This document shows positions 63,126-64,000 of a DNA stretch of 64,000 nucleotides, piece by piece. Below the pieces are notes generated by a model. It worked only from the letters and a program-made list of their open reading frames with translations, made no database searches and was not told where the DNA came from. Numbering within the stretch: position 1 is the stretch's first letter; every line of letters begins with the position of its first letter. This DNA is from Vibrio zhanjiangensis (GTDB lineage Bacteria; Pseudomonadota; Gammaproteobacteria; Enterobacterales; Vibrionaceae), in contig NZ_BSPW01000067.1 of NCBI RefSeq assembly GCF_030161235.1, positions 62,001-126,000 of the forward strand. The letters run 5' to 3'. The translations under genes and the position numbers were made by a program.

Positions 63126-64000
63126 GTGAGGGATAACCTTGCCAAACGACTTCACTTGGTTGAATACACAATTGCAATATTATTGGCTGCAACGCTAACG
63201 TGCTTTTTTGCGTTCAAGACCCAAAACTCAGTTTTAGAGAAAATTGAGAGTGCTTTTGTTGCTCATTCAACGAGTCTGACACATATAAGAAGTTATGTTC
63301 AGCTGGTAAAGCCAACAGACAATAGCAACAAAATAAACCAGTTGAGTAATGAGATAAGCGAATTATCCGCTGAGTTAAATGCGTTAGAGGAAACGTTACA
63401 AGACATTAATGGCCGATTCCCAAAAGTGATGTGGCTAGGAGATAGCCTGACTCATATTGGTGAGGAATATATACAAGCTGGCAGCAACCAACTAAGGCTG
63501 CTTGGTAAAATGCTGCCACTGAAATACCAGCAAGAATCTTTCAGTGCCTTGTACTCATTTGAACAGGAGGTATTTTCGGATACGATGGATGAAGCGATTG
63601 AGCATCTCCATGAAAACTTGATACATAATATTTTCTTAACCAATGATGCCACTGTCTATGCTTTGATTTTGTCAACGTGCCTACTATTTTCTACGGTGTT
63701 GCTTTACCTTAATTTGTATATTTCCGAGCTCAAAGAAACGAAATTGGCGTTACAACAGGCGGCGAACCAAGCGGAAGAGGCAAGCACGGCTAAATCTATG
63801 TTTTTGGCAACCATGAGTCATGAAATACGCACACCGATGAATGGTGTAATTGGTATCACACAGTTGCTTCGATCAGAAAATAAAGATCCTAACATACAAC
63901 CAGACTTGGATACTTTACTCGAATCAGGTGAGCATCTAATGGCAGTTATCAATGAGATCCTTGACTTTTCTAAATTAGATCAAGGAAACATTGAACTTCT
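63126..64000 (+). CDS. Sensor histidine kinase, hybrid TorS/LuxQ-like (3' part outside window)
   Basis: The frame is open from GTG 63126 to the last base, ~291 residues seen. The first membrane segment is at ~13-30 (YTIAILLAATLTCFFAF); a periplasmic helical sensor follows (INQLSNEISELSAELNALEE, SLTHIGEEYIQAGSNQLRLL), then a second segment at ~177-197 (VYALILSTCLLFSTVLLYLN). The dimerisation and phosphoacceptor helix is FLATMSHEIRTPMNGVIGIT, followed by ILDFSKLDQGNIEL. The H-box form and length suggest a hybrid kinase with receiver domains beyond the window. GGAGG inside the upstream gene is the ribosome site. Confidence 0.9.
   Translation, partial: MRDNLAKRLHLVEYTIAILLAATLTCFFAFKTQNSVLEKIESAFVAHSTSLTHIRSYVQLVKPTDNSNKINQLSNEISELSAELNALEETLQDINGRFPKVMWLGDSLTHIGEEYIQAGSNQLRLLGKMLPLKYQQESFSALYSFEQEVFSDTMDEAIEHLHENLIHNIFLTNDATVYALILSTCLLFSTVLLYLNLYISELKETKLALQQAANQAEEASTAKSMFLATMSHEIRTPMNGVIGITQLLRSENKDPNIQPDLDTLLESGEHLMAVINEILDFSKLDQGNIEL

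Overview
The window reads as a piece of a Vibrionaceae genome, probably the smaller chromosome. The grounds are gene content and moderate, AT-leaning composition: a V. cholerae cytolysin-type haemolysin, a vibriolysin-type M4 protease with a Vibrio-type M28 aminopeptidase, an iron-sulfur photolyase, nagB, an OmpW porin and several chemoreceptors. Chromosome placement is an inference. No rRNA, tRNA, CRISPR array or complete insertion sequence was seen. The first gene and the last gene are cut by the window edges.

Region 1 (1-10450) is the accessory island and the most interesting part. A regulator with the end of a sigma-54-type AAA+ domain fused to an AraC-type DNA-binding domain is followed by three small RebB-family (R-body / killing trait) proteins, two small associated proteins and a RebB-like protein with a membrane tail. 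On the opposite strand lie three proteins of, or resembling, the DUF2589 family. Next come a RebB domain fused to a new beta-rich N-terminal domain, two proteins resembling the C-terminal part of the cyanobactin protease PatG but lacking the protease, a stand-alone DUF4157 (HELGH) protein and an AAA+ ATPase of the kind found with extracellular contractile injection systems, although no injection machinery is present. A membrane protein and a 50-codon remnant of an N-acetylmuramidase close the island. Together these suggest an R-body-based weapon or delivery system with unusual accessory parts.

Region 2 (10660-26000) is mostly ordinary: two PilZ proteins, NagB with a NagC-like operator, a Sel1-repeat protein, a GNAT enzyme, two MFS transporters, a SpoU-type RNA methyltransferase, a zinc deacylase, a LysR / MFS / chorismate-lyase-like cluster, an FeS photolyase, a possible ADP-ribosyltransferase-fold protein, a TSUP transporter and YccF.

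Region 3 (26500-37400) is a secreted-protein region: vibriolysin, aminopeptidase, class C acid phosphatase, an ATP-grasp / N-formylglutamate-amidohydrolase-DUF1704 pair, and a pore-forming cytolysin that lacks the C-terminal beta-prism and carries an extra hydrophobic insertion.

Region 4 (37500-58800) holds tryptophan catabolism (TDO and kynureninase), a PPOX-family protein, a DUF2975/XRE pair, SelO, a CZB chemoreceptor, an M23 peptidase, a CHASE3-type chemoreceptor, OmpW, a thioesterase, a subtilase with a large insertion, a nitroreductase, a LysR regulator, cysteine dioxygenase, an ABC exporter and a YdcF/ElyC-family gene that is split by a frameshift in a run of seven A.

Region 5 (59091-64000) holds a secreted NleD/M91-like metalloprotease translationally coupled to a large secreted protein of unknown family (a candidate two-part toxin). 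After it come a 42-residue membrane peptide and the start of a sensor histidine kinase that runs off the window.
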